Shown: positions 17,009 to 25,932, numbered from the stretch's first letter. The stretch is 64,000 bases of DNA from Acidobacteriota bacterium (GCA_029263415.1 JAJCXN010000005.1:124001-188000); one strand, 5' to 3'. The notes: generated by a model from the letters alone, not told the origin. Translations and numbers: made by a program.

Positions 17009-18691
17009 TCAAGGAGCTGAGAAGGTCCAAGCTGAGGTATCGCCCAACTCGAAGTCGTCACAGAAGATCGACAACGCGGTCACGTCGATCGAGCCAAGCA
17101 TCAGCAGATCTCCGATCTGAGCAACATTGGCAAACAGCAAAGGCAAGCCACCCACCATCGGATTCGGCACTCTGAGTGCAAGATCATAGTTACCCGGTTG
17201 CAGGCCGTGATGCACAACCTCAGCAGCAAAATCCACAGGCGTCGCGTCATCGACGAACCTTAGATCGACAGCATCGTCGATCGAGTAGCTGGCGACCTCG
17301 GTGGCACCGTCTAACACCACTAGATCGACTGGCATGTCGTAGGCCAACGGTGCGACGCCCCGATTCTCAATCCGCAGAATCAAGCCCAGAGGTTCACACG
17401 CCTCAAGCGTTTCTGGCAAAGCAACCTCTGACATGTAGAGCTGAAAGCCCATGTTCCGAGATGTCTCTTGAGCGTTGACGATCTGCATCGCCGGGGTTGA
17501 AGGTCCTGGTACTTCGAACAAGCTGTAGTCGAGCAACCAGCTGGCATGAACTGTGTCCACCGCGGTATCGAGCTCACCGGTGTCGAAGTCGTCAGGATCT
17601 GCCGGTGCACAGTAGAGCGCATCATCGTCAGCGTGGATTGCCTCTTGAATCGAGGGTTGCACTTCTCCCCCGATCGACAGCGATCGCCAGTCGTTGTCGA
17701 GCGAGTGGAACGCTGATCGCGCGGCGTATCCATCGGTTGGATCACAGACGGTGCTTGCGGCAAAGTCGTCATCGTGAATGCCGATTGAGCGCAGGAACGA
17801 GACCCCATCCGTGTTCGCGCCGTTGCCGTCGAAGTGTAGTTGGCACTGCAGAACATCGGCCGAAACCACTACACGAGTCTTAGTGAAGCTACCCTCGGTT
17901 GCATCAAAGACATTCAGCACACGATCCATCGCGTCATGCACCGAGAACTGCCCCACACCACACGCCAACGGATCCGAAGGATGCAGAAAAGTGTGCCATT
18001 CGCCCCAGTGCCCCAAGAAGCCAACTTCAATGTAGGCAATCCTCGGGTCATTGCTCGAGCCGCTGCCTGGGAAACTGTCGTACTCAGCATCGATCGCCGC
18101 CATCAACAATTCGATCTCGGTCAGCAAGGCGCTGCTTGTGTAGTCGGGACTGAAACCAAACGTGTCTTCAGGAACGTTGCAGTAGTCAGTAATCGAGGTC
18201 GTCGAAATTAGGAACTCCGGCAAAGCAAAGTTCGCCCACACCGCGGCCGCTGCTTCTCGGGCAAGCTGGTCTGGATACATTGGGCACCCGGACTGCGGCA
18301 CAGCCTCAGGGAAATCGATGAAGATCCGAAATACCGCTTGGCGCCCACGCGAGGCGATGTCGCTGAGTTCCAGCTCGAGCGCGGTGAAATCTGCAGCCTC
18401 GATGGCCAGCGATTGCGGAGTGGAGTCGTAGAACTCGTCCATCCCAATGTAGAAAAACTCAAGGCTGTGAGGAAACTCTTCACTTCCCGGATCCTCGCCT
18501 GCCGAGTAGTCCATGAAGCCCTTGTATGGGTTCACGATTGGTGGCGTGGTGTCGTAGGCGAGGTTCTGCCAGACCAGCTGGGCGGCGGCCGGCGCGGCGC
18601 ACCACAGCGCGAGCGCTAACGCAGCGCTACAAACAGCCATCAGCGAGAACGGGCGCTGCCGAAGACGCAACATGAGCGGAAAACAATTCAT
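17009..18691 (-). CDS. Secreted DUF4874/DUF4832-type protein
   Basis: A 560-residue exported protein with a clear signal peptide (hydrophobic 16-32, AAA-Q cleavage near 37). Near the mature start it has NPYKGFMDY, matching the NPxRGF opening of DUF4874. It continues with a TIM-barrel-like DUF4832 pattern (VFRIFIDFP, IAYIEVGFLGHWGEWH). A beta-sandwich region (LILRIENRGVAPLAYDMPVDLVV) follows. The end, FCDDFELGDTSAWTF, resembles a recurring C-terminal motif of secreted proteins in several Gram-negative groups, possibly a sorting or anchoring tail (inference). These domains suggest polysaccharide binding or hydrolysis, unproven. GGAG lies about 10 bp before ATG 18691. Confidence 0.8.
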   Translation of the reverse strand: MNCFPLMLRLRQRPFSLMAVCSAALALALWCAAPAAAQLVWQNLAYDTTPPIVNPYKGFMDYSAGEDPGSEEFPHSLEFFYIGMDEFYDSTPQSLAIEAADFTALELELSDIASRGRQAVFRIFIDFPEAVPQSGCPMYPDQLAREAAAAVWANFALPEFLISTTSITDYCNVPEDTFGFSPDYTSSALLTEIELLMAAIDAEYDSFPGSGSSNDPRIAYIEVGFLGHWGEWHTFLHPSDPLACGVGQFSVHDAMDRVLNVFDATEGSFTKTRVVVSADVLQCQLHFDGNGANTDGVSFLRSIGIHDDDFAASTVCDPTDGYAARSAFHSLDNDWRSLSIGGEVQPSIQEAIHADDDALYCAPADPDDFDTGELDTAVDTVHASWLLDYSLFEVPGPSTPAMQIVNAQETSRNMGFQLYMSEVALPETLEACEPLGLILRIENRGVAPLAYDMPVDLVVLDGATEVASYSIDDAVDLRFVDDATPVDFAAEVVHHGLQPGNYDLALRVPNPMVGGLPLLFANVAQIGDLLMLGSIDVTALSIFCDDFELGDTSAWTFSAP

Positions 18692-19053
18692 ATCAGGAGA
18701 ACTCCAGGCGTGACGCGGGGCGCCAGCAACGGCTTCCCCTAGAAATCATACCTGAACGGAAGCGCCTCTCAAGGTAGTGGCACAGTTGGTTTTCTGAGAG
18801 CCGATCCCAGCAAGTCGACGGGCCAGCTCATCGAGCGAAGTCTTCAGATGAAGTGCGCCTGGCCGAGGGAAGATGTCGACACTTTGGCGGCGCCTGGCGG
18901 CGCCCTAAGATTGCCGCGCGTTGAGCGAGGTTTTCAACAGAGCATTAGCGTCCGCTATTGGAACACTTGATCCAAACCTGGACGCTCGTTTCTCTTGCGG
19001 CCACTCCTTGCCTCTGCGAGCTCAACGAGCGCTTCTGCAAGGGTGCACCGATC
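18692..19053. other. Intergenic region with a GC-rich 10-bp duplication
   Basis: No gene is supported here. The only structure I see is tggcggcgcc repeated at 18885 and 18895; each copy contains the self-complementary core ggcgcc. Confidence 0.5.
18885..18904 (+). repeat. 10-bp tandem repeat, two perfect copies
   Basis: tggcggcgcc occurs twice back to back in the spacer upstream of the DUF4832 gene. Confidence 0.9.
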
Positions 19054-19326
19054 TCATTTGAAGAATTTGGCGGCTTTGGGTCGGCGATGCGGACAACCAG
19101 GCCAACAGCACGGAGTCTTCTTGCCCTCACGCAGGTCTTCGGCGGTGCGCTTGCGCCGCTTCTCACGAGTTGCCGACTGTTTCGCCATGGTCGTCCAACA
19201 GATCCACTCATTGCGTTGGATCTCGGTCAACGAGTTCCAAGTCTCAACAAGAGCTTCATCCACAGCAAGCTCAACCCGAAGCTCATCGCTTAGTTCATGA
19301 AATGCTGACGTCGTCGCTATTTCCAT
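19054..19326 (-). CDS. Small YdeI/OmpD-associated (OmdA)-like protein
   Basis: A 90-residue protein from ATG 19326. It keeps the C-terminal part of the YdeI/OmdA family: a helix with LSDELRVELAVDEAL, then WNSLTEIQRNEWICW and AKQSATREKRRKRTAEDL, then a PCCWPGCPHR motif typical of one branch. The family is named for bacteriocin protection and OmpD association, but its biochemical role is unclear. The protein is shorter than usual because the N-terminal domain is missing, so it may be a compact variant or a remnant. A longer frame from 19413 has weak codon sense. It stands alone in its neighbourhood. Confidence 0.6.
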   Translation of the reverse strand: MEIATTSAFHELSDELRVELAVDEALVETWNSLTEIQRNEWICWTTMAKQSATREKRRKRTAEDLREGKKTPCCWPGCPHRRPKAAKFFK

Positions 19327-19720
19327 GCCATATTCTACCGCCAGTGGGTAAACGCAGCGGCCAAGGGCCTTAGGGGAACAGGCATGAGCACTAGCTGGGG
19401 TAGCCTGTTCCAAGACGGCCTAGAAACCGGTTCTCACCTGCCTGCGCTTCCTCTCGCACTAGCGCTGCTTCTCCGGCCTTCCACCATTGTGCTCTACTTC
19501 TGGCAGAAGCGAGAGCAGATCTTCAACGCTGCACTGCCGCTCACTCACTCCCGCAGCCACCGCACCGGGTGATTCGGTGGTTCCGCTCGGTAGCCAGTGT
19601 CTGATGAGCGCGGCAGAAGTTGTAGTAGGCGAATCGCAGCGAGACGGCCGCAGCGTGGTCTACCTGCGAAGGCTGGGCCAGAAATCAGCTAATTGAGCCA
19701 GTACCCCTCAAGGCGAGCCC
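19327..19720. other. Intergenic region, no gene recognised
   Basis: About 394 bp between the OmdA-like gene and the ThrE-like gene. Short open frames of 60-70 codons exist on the plus strand but show no family features or ribosome sites. No RNA gene was recognised. Confidence 0.45.
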
Positions 19721-21010
19721 TCACAGCCTTTGGCGCGGCGGGACCAACGCGTTCGCGACAAACAGACCGGTGGCGATCGCGACCGCTATGAAGGCCATCG
19801 TCGTGACCAGCTCAACCCCGCCCACGGCGTCATTGACGCTGAACAGAGCTACTGCGCGAAACCCGAGGGAACCAGGCACCAGATGCATCATGGCTGGAAC
19901 ACGAAGCACCAGCGCCGGACGACGGCGAAGCCGTGCCCAGAAATTGGAAGTCAGGCCAGTGACTATTGCACCAGCGAACGCGGCAAAAAGCGGCGCCGAC
20001 TCTGGATCAGGCATCAAGGAGAGCGTCGTGCGTGCTGTTAGGAAAGTTGCCAAGCCGCACACGGCGATCGGAAGAAAGTGACGCGGCTCAGCTCGAAACA
20101 TGACCAGAAAGCTTAGTGACGTCACCAGTACCGCTCCGACCAAGACCTCAAGCGGCAGGTGTCTCGGTGCACCAGCCGCCGCCTGTTCGCCAAGAACGCC
20201 AGTGGCCAATGCCGACCCCAAGACTGCGCCGAACGCCAACAACAGAAACACCGATACGGCTCCAAACAATCGCGACGTACCAGAAACCACATTGCGCTGC
20301 GCGAGCTCGGTCACTGCCTGGGTGAAAGTCAGCCCGGGCACCAACACGATCAACCCAGCCAGAATCACCGTTGGCGCCGAGATATCGATCCATTGGCTCA
20401 AAAAGGGAACCGCACCAGCCAGCACGAAGGCAGCGAGCGGCTCAAACAGGTCACTGCCCCGTCTACCTTCACCGACGGCCAACGCCAGCAAACCGATCAG
20501 TAGGCCTGCTGCCCCCGCAGCAGCAACCTCGAGCCACTGAGCACCGAGGAAGCAAGCAAAGCCAGCTGACGATGTCGCAAACGCCAAGACGTGCAAGGCG
20601 GCGTGGTACCGGGCTGGTTGCTGGTCAATCTGGGCCACTCGAGCCGTCGCCTCGGGCACTTCGATTTCGCCTGCGATCGTCAAACGCGCTAGCTCGTCTA
20701 ACTGCGCCAACTTGCCAAGATCAACAGTGCCAGAGTTCTGCCGCTGCAGATGCGTCTTCTGATCATCCTCAATCTCAGCGGTACTCATCAGCGAGGTTGG
20801 TGTCGCGAGGAAACTAGCGCGCAGCCCCAACGACCGCGCGATCTCTTCAAGCGCAATCTCGAGTCGATGGACCGGTGCACCATACCGATGCAGCCCGCTG
20901 CCGATCGCCACTACGAACCTAAACGCGGCGTGCTCAGACGATGCCGGTCCAGATCGCGGCGCCGTGGATGAAACCGTGGATGAAGTGGTGGTTGAACTGG
21001 TGTGATTCAT
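19721..21010 (-). CDS. ThrE-type threonine/serine exporter family membrane protein
   Basis: A 429-residue integral membrane protein. ATG 21010 is preferred because it overlaps the ROK stop codon (ATGA); an upstream start would add 48 residues of antisense-like sequence. The N-terminal half matches the cytoplasmic/first membrane domain of ThrE (HRLEIALEEIARSLGL, GLTFTQAVTELAQRNVVSGTSRL) and is followed by a second group of hydrophobic helices, so both halves (DUF1212 plus ThrE-2-like) are fused in one chain. It would export small hydroxy-amino acids across the inner membrane by proton exchange. Coupling to a sugar kinase gene is unexplained. Confidence 0.85.
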   Translation of the reverse strand: MNHTSSTTTSSTVSSTAPRSGPASSEHAAFRFVVAIGSGLHRYGAPVHRLEIALEEIARSLGLRASFLATPTSLMSTAEIEDDQKTHLQRQNSGTVDLGKLAQLDELARLTIAGEIEVPEATARVAQIDQQPARYHAALHVLAFATSSAGFACFLGAQWLEVAAAGAAGLLIGLLALAVGEGRRGSDLFEPLAAFVLAGAVPFLSQWIDISAPTVILAGLIVLVPGLTFTQAVTELAQRNVVSGTSRLFGAVSVFLLLAFGAVLGSALATGVLGEQAAAGAPRHLPLEVLVGAVLVTSLSFLVMFRAEPRHFLPIAVCGLATFLTARTTLSLMPDPESAPLFAAFAGAIVTGLTSNFWARLRRRPALVLRVPAMMHLVPGSLGFRAVALFSVNDAVGGVELVTTMAFIAVAIATGLFVANALVPPRQRL

Positions 21011-22038
21011 GACTCGATGTTCTCGGTGTTCACAGTGGCAGTCCCGGCCAGGACCAGGCCTCCAAGGAGCCCCGCTCGATCTTCCAATGCTGATGTCGCG
21101 ATGGTCAAAGCGTCGAGCGGCACCATGTGCACACGCTCCCGAACGATGCGCCACATCGGAGACACCAATCGCTCCTCGAGCGCAGAAATCCCGCCGCCTA
21201 GAACGATGAAGTCAGGTGCAAGAATATGCATCAGGTTCGCCGCAAGGATGCCAAGTGCAGAGGCCGCACGATCAAGCAGCTCGACCAGTGCATGATCCCC
21301 GGCCCGTGCGGCGCGGGCTATCAGCTCAACGCCGAAGCCAGAGTCCGGGTCATCTCGCTCTTCGAGCAAGCGACTGAGATGGGGTGCTGCACCAAGGTCA
21401 CGCAGCTGCCTGGCGGCGCCCACTAGCGCCGCCCCGCCCGCCACCGTCTCGACGCAACCGCGGCCGCCGCACAAGCAGGGCTCGCCCTCAGGATCAATCA
21501 CCACATGACCGATTTCTCCGGCCGCGCCGAATCGCGCTGAACCACCAACGCCGGGGCCCGTAAGCAGCTCACCGTTGACCACGACACCACCACCAACCCC
21601 GGTGCCAAGCCCGATGTAGACCATGGTTGTGCACGATCTGCGCTGCGCATCCACCAATCCACCGAACGCGAACTCCCCGAGCGCCGCCACTCGCGCGTCG
21701 TTGCCAACCGCCACCGGCAGCCCGGTTCGGTTTGAGAGCTCGCCTGCGATCTCGAGACCTTGCCACTCAGGGGACAGGTTGGGAGCCTTCTCGACTCGCC
21801 CCTCAGCATCTAACAGGCCAGGAAAGGAAAAACCTGCGGCGGTTCCCTCAACGCCGAAACCGTCGATAGCACTGGCAACGAAGTCCAGGACCTGTCGCGG
21901 CTCAACCAGTTCGTGATCGCAACCATCGCCGTGCCGCCCGACCATTTGCGAACTGACTTTGTCGAGCCCACCCGAGATGGTGCCATGCCCCACGCGCACG
22001 CTGGAACCACCAAGATCAACACTGAACAGACGACTCAT
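21007..22038 (-). CDS. ROK-family sugar kinase (glucokinase-like)
   Basis: A 343-residue cytoplasmic kinase. The N-terminal phosphate loop is VDLGGSSVRVG and the second glycine loop is YIGLGTGVGGGVVVNG. The ROK zinc site is present as GH followed by CLCGGRGCVE. It most likely phosphorylates glucose or another hexose, since there is no DNA-binding domain as in NagC/XylR-type ROK regulators. ATG 22038 was chosen over the 14-residue longer frame because MSRLFSVDLGG is the normal ROK opening. The stop overlaps the ThrE-like start by 4 bp. Confidence 0.9.
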   Translation of the reverse strand: MSRLFSVDLGGSSVRVGHGTISGGLDKVSSQMVGRHGDGCDHELVEPRQVLDFVASAIDGFGVEGTAAGFSFPGLLDAEGRVEKAPNLSPEWQGLEIAGELSNRTGLPVAVGNDARVAALGEFAFGGLVDAQRRSCTTMVYIGLGTGVGGGVVVNGELLTGPGVGGSARFGAAGEIGHVVIDPEGEPCLCGGRGCVETVAGGAALVGAARQLRDLGAAPHLSRLLEERDDPDSGFGVELIARAARAGDHALVELLDRAASALGILAANLMHILAPDFIVLGGGISALEERLVSPMWRIVRERVHMVPLDALTIATSALEDRAGLLGGLVLAGTATVNTENIES

Positions 22039-22103
22039 CTTCACAAACCCCAATGACACCACAGTTCGGATGAACGGCACCTGCCGACTGAGGGGAAACC
22101 CTC

Positions 22104-22409
22104 TTAGGAGCTTGCTGCTGACAAAACGGCCGAATCTTCGCTCGCCGCCTCGTCCGGCGTCAGCGCTTCGATTCGGTCGACGGCGTGAACCGGAGCCCGC
22201 TCGCCCTTCATTAGGCCCTTGATCGCTCCTAGAACCAGGCGCTGTTTGCTAAGGGTGTTCTTGCCGACGAACTGCTCAGCGACCACTCGAATCTCGAAAT
22301 GGCCCCCCATCCCTTGAGCGCTGATCGAAGCTCCCGGGAGCGCCTCACCGAGCAAACGTTCGATGTGCTCGACGGTCTCCTGCGGTGGCCGATTTATTTG
22401 CAATGCCAT
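22104..22409 (-). CDS. BolA/IbaG family protein
   Basis: A 101-residue protein with the BolA fold signature GGHFEIRVVAEQFVGKNTLSKQRLV and RAPVHAVDRIEAL. BolA-type proteins bind CGFS monothiol glutaredoxins and [2Fe-2S] clusters. Here the gene lies 66 bp downstream of a CGFS glutaredoxin fusion on the same strand, which strongly suggests a functional pair in iron-sulfur cluster handling. The Thr-Pro-Asp-Glu-Ala C-terminal tail is extra to the core fold. Confidence 0.9.
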   Translation of the reverse strand: MALQINRPPQETVEHIERLLGEALPGASISAQGMGGHFEIRVVAEQFVGKNTLSKQRLVLGAIKGLMKGERAPVHAVDRIEALTPDEAASEDSAVLSAASS

Positions 22410-22475
22410 TCGTTTGGTCCCGGAATTCGTTTTGGTCCCGAATCAAGTCTTCGCGGCCTCGGCCGCAACCGACAG

Positions 22476-23483
22476 CTAGTAGCGTTTGATGTTCGAGTCG
22501 ATCTCGGTTGCCCAAGAATCGATCCCACCAGCGAGGTTGTACACGTCGGTAAAACCTAGCGCAGCAAAGTGTTGAGCTACCCGTTGCGACCGACCACCGT
22601 GGTGGCACTGAAACACGATGAGCTCGTCTTTGCCAGAGGCTTCCAGCGCCTCCTGGTTCTGATGCAACCACTCGGCTCCTTCAATCGAAGCGGTCTCGCG
22701 CTCGCCTTCAGTCCGCACGTCAACCAACCGATGCGGCGCACCCGCCTTGCGCAACTGGTCGAGTACCGCAACCGTCATCTGGGGAATCCCATCAACGACA
22801 TCGTGCTCAGGACCTCCAGCAGCACTCTCAGACTTAGTCCCTGCTGGATCTTGAGGAGCGTTGGGGTTGTCGATCATCAAACCAGAGCCCTCGGGTCCCG
22901 TGCGTACGTCAATGGACAGCCCGTTTGCCCGCGCCGCTGAGTCTGGATCCATCAGCACCTTGATGCCATTGGCCTCAATCACAACACTCTCGTGAGACAT
23001 CGGACCGAACGCCAGCGAGTGATGGAACCGAGCGTCGACACCCAGATGCACTTCACCGCCGTCGTATTGAACTTTGGCTTCCTCAAGCAACGTCACCGCG
23101 GCGTCGCTGATGTTCAGCACCACGCCATCCGTCTCGGGGCGTTCTTGGCCTAGGGCCTGATGCAGCTCACCGTTCGCGTACATCTCGCGCACAATGTCGC
23201 AACCGCCCTGGAACTCGCCGCCAACATAGAGCTGAGGGATCGTTGGCCAATCGGAGAACTCCTTGATCCCATTGCGAATTTCTTCGTCCTGAAGGACGTC
23301 TTGCGTTCGATAGTCCGGAAGGACTCGATCCAGAATCTGCACCACTTGCGCCGAGAAACCGCACTGTGGAGCTCCTCGATCGCCCTTCATGAACAGCACC
23401 ACTGGTGCTGAACCCACCAGCGAGGCAAGGCGTTCGTTCAGCTCTGTAGAGAGACCAGAATCTTCTGTTGGGGTGTCAATCAT
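22476..23483 (-). CDS. CGFS glutaredoxin / cysteine-less A-type-carrier-like / rhodanese fusion protein
   Basis: A 335-residue cytoplasmic protein in three parts. Residues 12-115 are a Grx4/GrxD monothiol glutaredoxin with the CGFS site at Cys 41 and WPTIPQLYVGGEFQGGCDI. Residues 120-210 align by eye with HesB/IscA A-type carriers (LNISDAAVTLL, GIKVLMDPDSA, GSGLMIDNPNAP), but all three cluster-binding cysteines are absent. Residues 235-335 are a rhodanese domain with Cys 293 in QCHHGGRS. The gene precedes bolA. The combination suggests sulfur or Fe-S transfer, with the middle segment now a scaffold; that role is inferred. Start ATG 23483. Confidence 0.85.
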   Translation of the reverse strand: MIDTPTEDSGLSTELNERLASLVGSAPVVLFMKGDRGAPQCGFSAQVVQILDRVLPDYRTQDVLQDEEIRNGIKEFSDWPTIPQLYVGGEFQGGCDIVREMYANGELHQALGQERPETDGVVLNISDAAVTLLEEAKVQYDGGEVHLGVDARFHHSLAFGPMSHESVVIEANGIKVLMDPDSAARANGLSIDVRTGPEGSGLMIDNPNAPQDPAGTKSESAAGGPEHDVVDGIPQMTVAVLDQLRKAGAPHRLVDVRTEGERETASIEGAEWLHQNQEALEASGKDELIVFQCHHGGRSQRVAQHFAALGFTDVYNLAGGIDSWATEIDSNIKRY

Positions 23484-23782
23484 CTATGCTTACCGATTCT
23501 TCCCGCCAATGGATTGGCGAACGACCATATGTGCAGCTGCTGCTCATTCGAACGCAGCCCGCTAAGTGGCCCTAAGTCTACAACCGGAACGTGGTCTCGA
23601 TGTGCTTTAGGGCCGAAAGCAACCCTTCCCCTCCAGCTCGGTTCACTCTGAGGCTCAATCAGAGCACGCGTTGACACACCTTCGGCCAAATCGGGGAGCA
23701 CCCCCTCGAAGTGCGCAAGGGCCTCGAATCGCACTCCACTGCCCTTGCTTCGAATTCATCACCGGACCAACAGGACAACACA

Positions 23783-24262
23783 ATGAACCTACGCAGAGGC
23801 AGCAGTGCGAGACGCCTCATCATAATCGCGATCCTCCTGGGGATTTTCGCCGTCCGCTGGATGGATCGAGACGAGAACTCGCCGTCCCAAGCGGAAAGCG
23901 CGGGAAGCAGTGTATTGGCGGGCTCAAATCCGATCTCAGCTGCCTTCGAGGAGCAAAGGTCCGGGGTTTGGCTCGAAGGCTCAGGCGTGATCGATCGCCT
24001 ACTGCAAGATGATCTGGAGGGCGATCGCCATCAACGCTTTATCGTCCGAGTGAGCCGAGATCGCACCGTATTGATCAGCCATAACATCGACCTCGCTGCA
24101 CGGGTGCAGGTGGACCGAGGCGATGAGATAGCCTTCCGAGGACGTTACGAATGGAATGACCTTGGCGGTGTTGTTCACTGGACGCACCATGATCCGCAAG
24201 CTGGACATAGCGATATGGCCAGGGGCGGTTGGCTCAGGGCCAACGGGAAGCTGGTTCGGTAG
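23783..24262 (+). CDS. DUF3465 family protein with N-terminal membrane anchor
   Basis: A 159-residue protein from ATG 23783, which has AGGA 8-9 bp upstream. A hydrophobic stretch (about 12-25) anchors or exports it. The remainder matches DUF3465: EGDRHQRFIVRV, VLISHNIDLAARV, FRGRYEWNDLGGVVHWTHHDP and GGWLRANGK. DUF3465 is OB-fold-like and its function is unknown; the conserved WTHHDP and HQRF suggest a metal or nucleic-acid site, unproven. The PilZ-like gene begins 84 bp later on the same strand. Confidence 0.8.
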   Translation: MNLRRGSSARRLIIIAILLGIFAVRWMDRDENSPSQAESAGSSVLAGSNPISAAFEEQRSGVWLEGSGVIDRLLQDDLEGDRHQRFIVRVSRDRTVLISHNIDLAARVQVDRGDEIAFRGRYEWNDLGGVVHWTHHDPQAGHSDMARGGWLRANGKLVR

Positions 24263-24345
24263 TCGGCCCGCGACGAGTCAATCTGAGACAGCAGAAGGCG
24301 AACGCGGAACTTCATCGGTTCCGGACTTCTTGGGGAAGTGGACCT

Positions 24346-25233
24346 GTGGTAGAGAAGAGATCGTTTGGACGCAAACCCGCCCGACTCAAGGTGAGGTTTT
24401 GGCGAGCAGGATCACCCGACCGCGTTTTCACCGGCTACACAACGAATATCTCGCGCAGCGGCTGTTTTATTCAGACCGAGCACCCCATCGGTACTGCAGG
24501 CAGGTTGCAGCTTGAACTCTCGAGCGACGACCTCGGCTTCGTTTGCGAAGGCGTGGTTGCCCGTTCGATCAAGGCCCCGTACGAGCTGCGCCAGGTGAAG
24601 CCCAGCGGCATGGGCGTCCGCTTCTTGACGATCGAAGAACTCGTGCGCGCAGTCGTACCGGGGAACCTAGACGCTCACGACTCAGCAAACAAAGCGCTCA
24701 AGGAACGCGAGCCATCCGATGACCAAGGCCCAGACTCGCACCCAGCCCCGAAACCCGAAACGCCCGTCGTCAGCCCACGAATCACTGACTTCGAAGCGGC
24801 CTCGCCCACGGCGATGCGTGCCGCCAGCAGACATCCGGCAGCACGACCTCTCCCGCCCACCGAACAACAGCAGGCACAGTCCGAACCGAAAACCGCGGCT
24901 GCCAAGTCGGATCAACCGAAACCAGACCACGCCTTTCGCATCGCACCTCCCACCATCGAACGGCTCGCCGCGTTGTACCATGCCGAGCTACAGAAAGACC
25001 GCCTGTTCATACCATCGAGCAAGGCGAGCAGAGTGGGAGCCACGGTGCGGGTCGAACTGGTGTTACCCACGACCGGAGGGACGGCCGCTTCAAAGAGCGT
25101 CGAGCTCCACGGTGTCGTCCGGAAGCAATGGAGCAAAGGCGACCGTACGCCTAACATCGAAGGCCTTGGCATCAAACTGCTTAACGCAACCAGCGCAAAG
25201 AAGACAATCGGCACGCTCATTGCGAACGCGTAG
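24346..25233 (+). CDS. PilZ domain protein with a second PilZ-like C-terminal domain
   Basis: A 295-residue protein. GTG 24346 is chosen because ggggaag lies 7 bp upstream. The N-terminal PilZ domain has RKPAR (residues 9-13) and NISRSGCF, the two c-di-GMP contact motifs, plus PSGMGVRFL. A Pro/Gln/Ala-rich linker of about 90 residues follows. The last 90 residues (LYHAELQKDRLFIPSS, VGATVRVELVLP, GLGIKLL) look like a second, degenerate PilZ-like barrel without the arginine motif. Probably a c-di-GMP effector. The ECF sigma gene starts 21 bp downstream, so the two may be one operon. Confidence 0.8.
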   Translation: MVEKRSFGRKPARLKVRFWRAGSPDRVFTGYTTNISRSGCFIQTEHPIGTAGRLQLELSSDDLGFVCEGVVARSIKAPYELRQVKPSGMGVRFLTIEELVRAVVPGNLDAHDSANKALKEREPSDDQGPDSHPAPKPETPVVSPRITDFEAASPTAMRAASRHPAARPLPPTEQQQAQSEPKTAAAKSDQPKPDHAFRIAPPTIERLAALYHAELQKDRLFIPSSKASRVGATVRVELVLPTTGGTAASKSVELHGVVRKQWSKGDRTPNIEGLGIKLLNATSAKKTIGTLIANA

Positions 25234-25254
25234 TATCGACCGCGCAAACAGCCC

Positions 25255-25860
25255 ATGACTCCATCTCGACAGTCCCCAAACCCAAGGCCCGAACCTAAGG
25301 CCATCGCCGACCTGCTCGAGCGCATGCGCAACGGCGACAAATACGCTCTAGACCAGCTGCTTCCTCTGGTCTATCGCGAACTTGCCAGCATCGCGCATGG
25401 TCAGCGCCTACGGATCGGCGGAACCGGCGTCAACACAACTGCATTGGTTCATGAGGCGTACCTCAAGATCTCCGCGAGCAAACCGCGGGCGTTCGAAGGC
25501 CGCGGACACTTCTTTGCCGTCGCTGCCACAGCCATGCGTCAACTTTTGATCGATGAAGCCAAGAAGCACTCAGCGCAAAAGCGTGGCGGTGGTGTGCGCC
25601 CAATTTCACTGGAAGACGTTGAAATCGGCGTCGACACTCAAGCCGAGAGCTTGCTCCAACTCGACCGAGCCCTAGAAGCACTTCATACCGTCGATCCTAG
25701 ACTGCTCAGGGTCGTCGAGTGCCGCTTCTTCGGAGGACTGACCGAGCAAGAGACAGCCGAGGCGCTTGGCATCACCGATCGAACGGTGCGCCGAGACTGG
25801 GTCAAGGCTCGCGCCTGGCTAGCAGTGCACATGGGAGCCGAAGAAGCCGACGACAGTTAG
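25255..25860 (+). CDS. ECF RNA polymerase sigma factor (Acidobacteriota/Planctomycetes-type, TIGR02999-like)
   Basis: A 201-residue sigma-70 family protein. Region 2 includes LLPLVYRELASIAHGQRLR and ALVHEAYLKI, then GRGHFFAVAATAMRQLLIDEAKK. Region 4 is TEQETAEALGITDRTVRRDWVKARAWL. This arrangement is typical of the ECF group found in Acidobacteriota and Planctomycetes, often controlled by a TPR-linked kinase rather than an anti-sigma factor. No anti-sigma gene is adjacent; the PilZ-like gene lies immediately upstream. It would direct polymerase to an unknown regulon. Confidence 0.9.
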   Translation: MTPSRQSPNPRPEPKAIADLLERMRNGDKYALDQLLPLVYRELASIAHGQRLRIGGTGVNTTALVHEAYLKISASKPRAFEGRGHFFAVAATAMRQLLIDEAKKHSAQKRGGGVRPISLEDVEIGVDTQAESLLQLDRALEALHTVDPRLLRVVECRFFGGLTEQETAEALGITDRTVRRDWVKARAWLAVHMGAEEADDS

Positions 25861-25880
25861 TCCGGCTTGGCTTCATCCCA

Positions 25881-25901
25881 CGCATCCCGCATCCCGCAGC
25901 C
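25881..25901 (+). repeat. Heptamer tandem repeat, three copies (last with one change)
   Basis: cgcatcc, cgcatcc, cgcagcc lie between the convergent sigma-factor and beta-barrel genes. Confidence 0.8.
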
Positions 25902-25932
25902 GCCGCATCTCACGCGCTCGGCCCAAGAGCGG

